NCBI GenBank assembly: GCA_028280445.1
Contig: JANQLU010000128.1
Span: forward strand, 1-52,265
Source: Pirellulaceae bacterium
GTDB taxonomy: Bacteria > Planctomycetota > Planctomycetia > Pirellulales > Pirellulaceae
Direction: 5' to 3'
DNA: 52,265 nt
Shown: in pieces, positions 51,004 to 52,265 of the stretch
Position numbering within the stretch: position 1 is the stretch's first letter
Layout: each line of letters begins with the position of its first letter
Translations under genes and position numbers: made by a program
Notes under the pieces: generated by a model
What the model saw: the letters and a program-made list of their open reading frames with translations, nothing else
What the model was told of the DNA's origin: nothing
Databases searched by the model: none

Positions 51004-52029
51004 TTACTCTGCGATCGTCGACGCCGTCAGTCCCATGTCATTCATAATTTGTTGCAGCACGGATTCGCCAGAAAAACCATCGGCGAGTGCTTCGTAGTTG
51101 AGACGAATTCGGTGCAAGATAACATCGCCAGCCAAAGCATACATGTCTTCTGGAACGACGTAATCACGACCGTGAATCAAAGCCCGGGCTCGAGACGATT
51201 TGAGCAACGCAATTCCCGCTCGAGGGCTGCAACCAACTTCTAACGCCGGATGAATTCTGGTTCGATTAACCAACTCGACGACGTGGTCAATAAAAACGTC
51301 ACTAATGTGAACATCTTGAACCGCTTGCATCGCGGAAATCAAATCTTCATTCGTACCGACAGGTTCTTTGTCCAAAACATCGAATTCTGTTCGTGCAATG
51401 GCGCCTTTGTCGTCGCGGCGGATTCCTAGCGCGGCGTTGCGTCGCAATACTTCTTTTTCCTCTTCGGGTGTCGGGTAATTCAAACGATGACAAAGCATGA
51501 ACCGGTCGAGTTGTGCTTCGGGCAATTCAAACGTTCCACTTTGTTCAATTGGGTTTTGTGTCGCAATGACGAGAAACGGTGCTGGCAGCTGAAAGGTCTC
51601 GTTACCGATGGTGACTTTGCGTTCCTGCATGGCTTCGAGCAAAGCCCCTTGTACTTTTGGAGCCGCACGGTTGATTTCATCAGCCAACAGCAGATTGGTA
51701 AAAATTGGGCCTTTAAGGATTTTGAATTCGTTGGTCCGCTGGTCCAAAATTTCTGAGCCCAGAATATCTGACGGCAACAGGTCGATGGTGAACTGAATTC
51801 TGGCAAAGTCGAGGTCAATGGTTTTCGACAACACAGACACTAACAAGGTTTTCGCCAGGCCGGGAACTCCCTGCAATAACAGGTGGCCGCCCGTAAACAA
51901 CGCGATCAATGTTCGTTCGACGACAACGTCCTGGCCGACTACTACCGTCGCCACACGTTCGCGAATTCTGGAAATAAAATCAATTACTTTTTGGGTTTGT
52001 GGATTTGTAGGTGAATCAACCGTAGCCAT
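51004..52029 (-). CDS. MoxR-type AAA+ ATPase
   Basis: 341 residues from the ATG at 52029 (MATVDSPTNPQTQKVIDFIS); a longer frame upstream lacks support. Walker A is GVPGLAKT, Walker B LLLADEINRAAPKVQGALLE, and sensor 1 IATQNPIEQSGTF. The C-terminal lid (SPRAGIALLKSSRARALIHG) is standard for the family. MoxR ATPases are chaperones that act with VWA proteins. First gene of the operon moxR, DUF58, BatD-position, batA, batB, TPR, all on the minus strand and with little or no spacing. The promoter lies in the last ~200 bases of the window. Confidence 0.95.
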   Translation of the reverse strand: MATVDSPTNPQTQKVIDFISRIRERVATVVVGQDVVVERTLIALFTGGHLLLQGVPGLAKTLLVSVLSKTIDLDFARIQFTIDLLPSDILGSEILDQRTNEFKILKGPIFTNLLLADEINRAAPKVQGALLEAMQERKVTIGNETFQLPAPFLVIATQNPIEQSGTFELPEAQLDRFMLCHRLNYPTPEEEKEVLRRNAALGIRRDDKGAIARTEFDVLDKEPVGTNEDLISAMQAVQDVHISDVFIDHVVELVNRTRIHPALEVGCSPRAGIALLKSSRARALIHGRDYVVPEDMYALAGDVILHRIRLNYEALADGFSGESVLQQIMNDMGLTASTIAE

Positions 52030-52068
52030 AATCTCTGCTTGATGAGGAGTTCCTGTGGGCAAAATTCT

Positions 52069-52074
52069 ATTATA
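52069..52074 (-). promoter_or_regulatory. TATAAT -10 candidate for the moxR operon
   Basis: A consensus TATAAT on the minus strand, ~40 bases upstream of the moxR ATG. The best upstream TTGCAG element is 21 bases away, which is long for a -35 box, so the call is tentative. Confidence 0.4.
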
Positions 52075-52265
52075 GCTAGAAAGACATGCCATGCGCTGCA
52101 ATGAACGTTGGGATGCCAAAGGGCAGGCGTTTCTTGCGAGGAAATAGCAGGCTTTGTTGAGCGGCGAGGCGCTAGTGCTACAAACGCTAATTGTTGTTCC
52201 ATGGGAGCTGAAGTCTTCCTAGTTCAACAACTCCTTACCCAGTCGTGCGGAAATGCTTGCATTTC

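Overview
The window is a planctomycete chromosome segment, most likely from the Pirellulales or a close relative. The evidence is the adjacent DUF1592-type cytochrome gene and Tat-exported DUF1552 gene, a secreted sulfatase, a YHYH protein, a long MoxR/DUF58/VWA (Bat) operon, several small membrane proteins that open with a planctomycete-like Arg-rich/TM segment, and many short intergenic palindromes of recurring families. Gene density is normal. Most of the window is transcribed from the minus strand.

Layout. 1-3533: the 3' end of a large Rhs/YD-repeat polymorphic toxin with a small variable C-terminal domain, a zinc-ribbon-like gene directly behind it (candidate immunity protein), and a convergent receiver-like gene of the cyclic-phosphate-processing type. 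3822-6806 (minus): a four-gene type II fatty-acid/polyketide-like cassette (hotdog dehydratase, long acyl carrier protein, second hotdog protein without the usual catalytic His, ketosynthase). 7012-11250: PTS enzyme I, a YHYH protein, and the thyA-folA pair. 11619-17528: glycosyltransferase-like protein, a HEAT-like secreted protein, a radical SAM enzyme convergent with a two-cluster ferredoxin, an orphan Flp pilin, and a PhyH-type dioxygenase. 17774-19108: a thioredoxin/CxxCH/PDZ gene with one in-frame UGA at a redox position, followed by a good bacterial SECIS hairpin. 19133-26026 (minus): two tandem paralogous membrane proteins, an EF-P lysyltransferase (epmA) overlapping an alpha/beta hydrolase, folD and an SRPBCC protein. 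26261-34279: kinase-like protein, secreted VWA protein, a tuf 3' fragment, DUF533/TerB-like protein, bestrophin, coiled-coil protein and MarC. 34280-40186 (minus): sulfatase, Ni-superoxide dismutase and the DUF1592/DUF1552 pair. 40387-42162 (minus): ECF sigma factor, a very basic membrane protein and a very acidic secreted protein in one overlapping operon. 42434-52029 (minus): a 1331-residue exported membrane-anchored protein, preceded by a tightly overlapping MoxR, DUF58, BatD-position, BatA, BatB and TPR operon.

The most notable result is selenocysteine. Besides the Trx/PDZ gene, the last Bat-operon gene (a membrane-anchored TPR protein) runs in frame through two UGA codons four codons apart into a 30-residue Gly/Lys/Arg-rich tail. 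The tail ends in TAA just before an intrinsic terminator. A GGUC-loop hairpin lies at a suitable distance from both UGAs. This suggests a double-selenocysteine tail on a Bat complex subunit. It is inferred from sequence alone and would normally be missed by gene callers.

At least three families of intergenic palindromes (seven, two and five sites) and one further perfect palindrome punctuate the region. They often sit at 3' ends of genes and in two cases supply the TAG stop codon.
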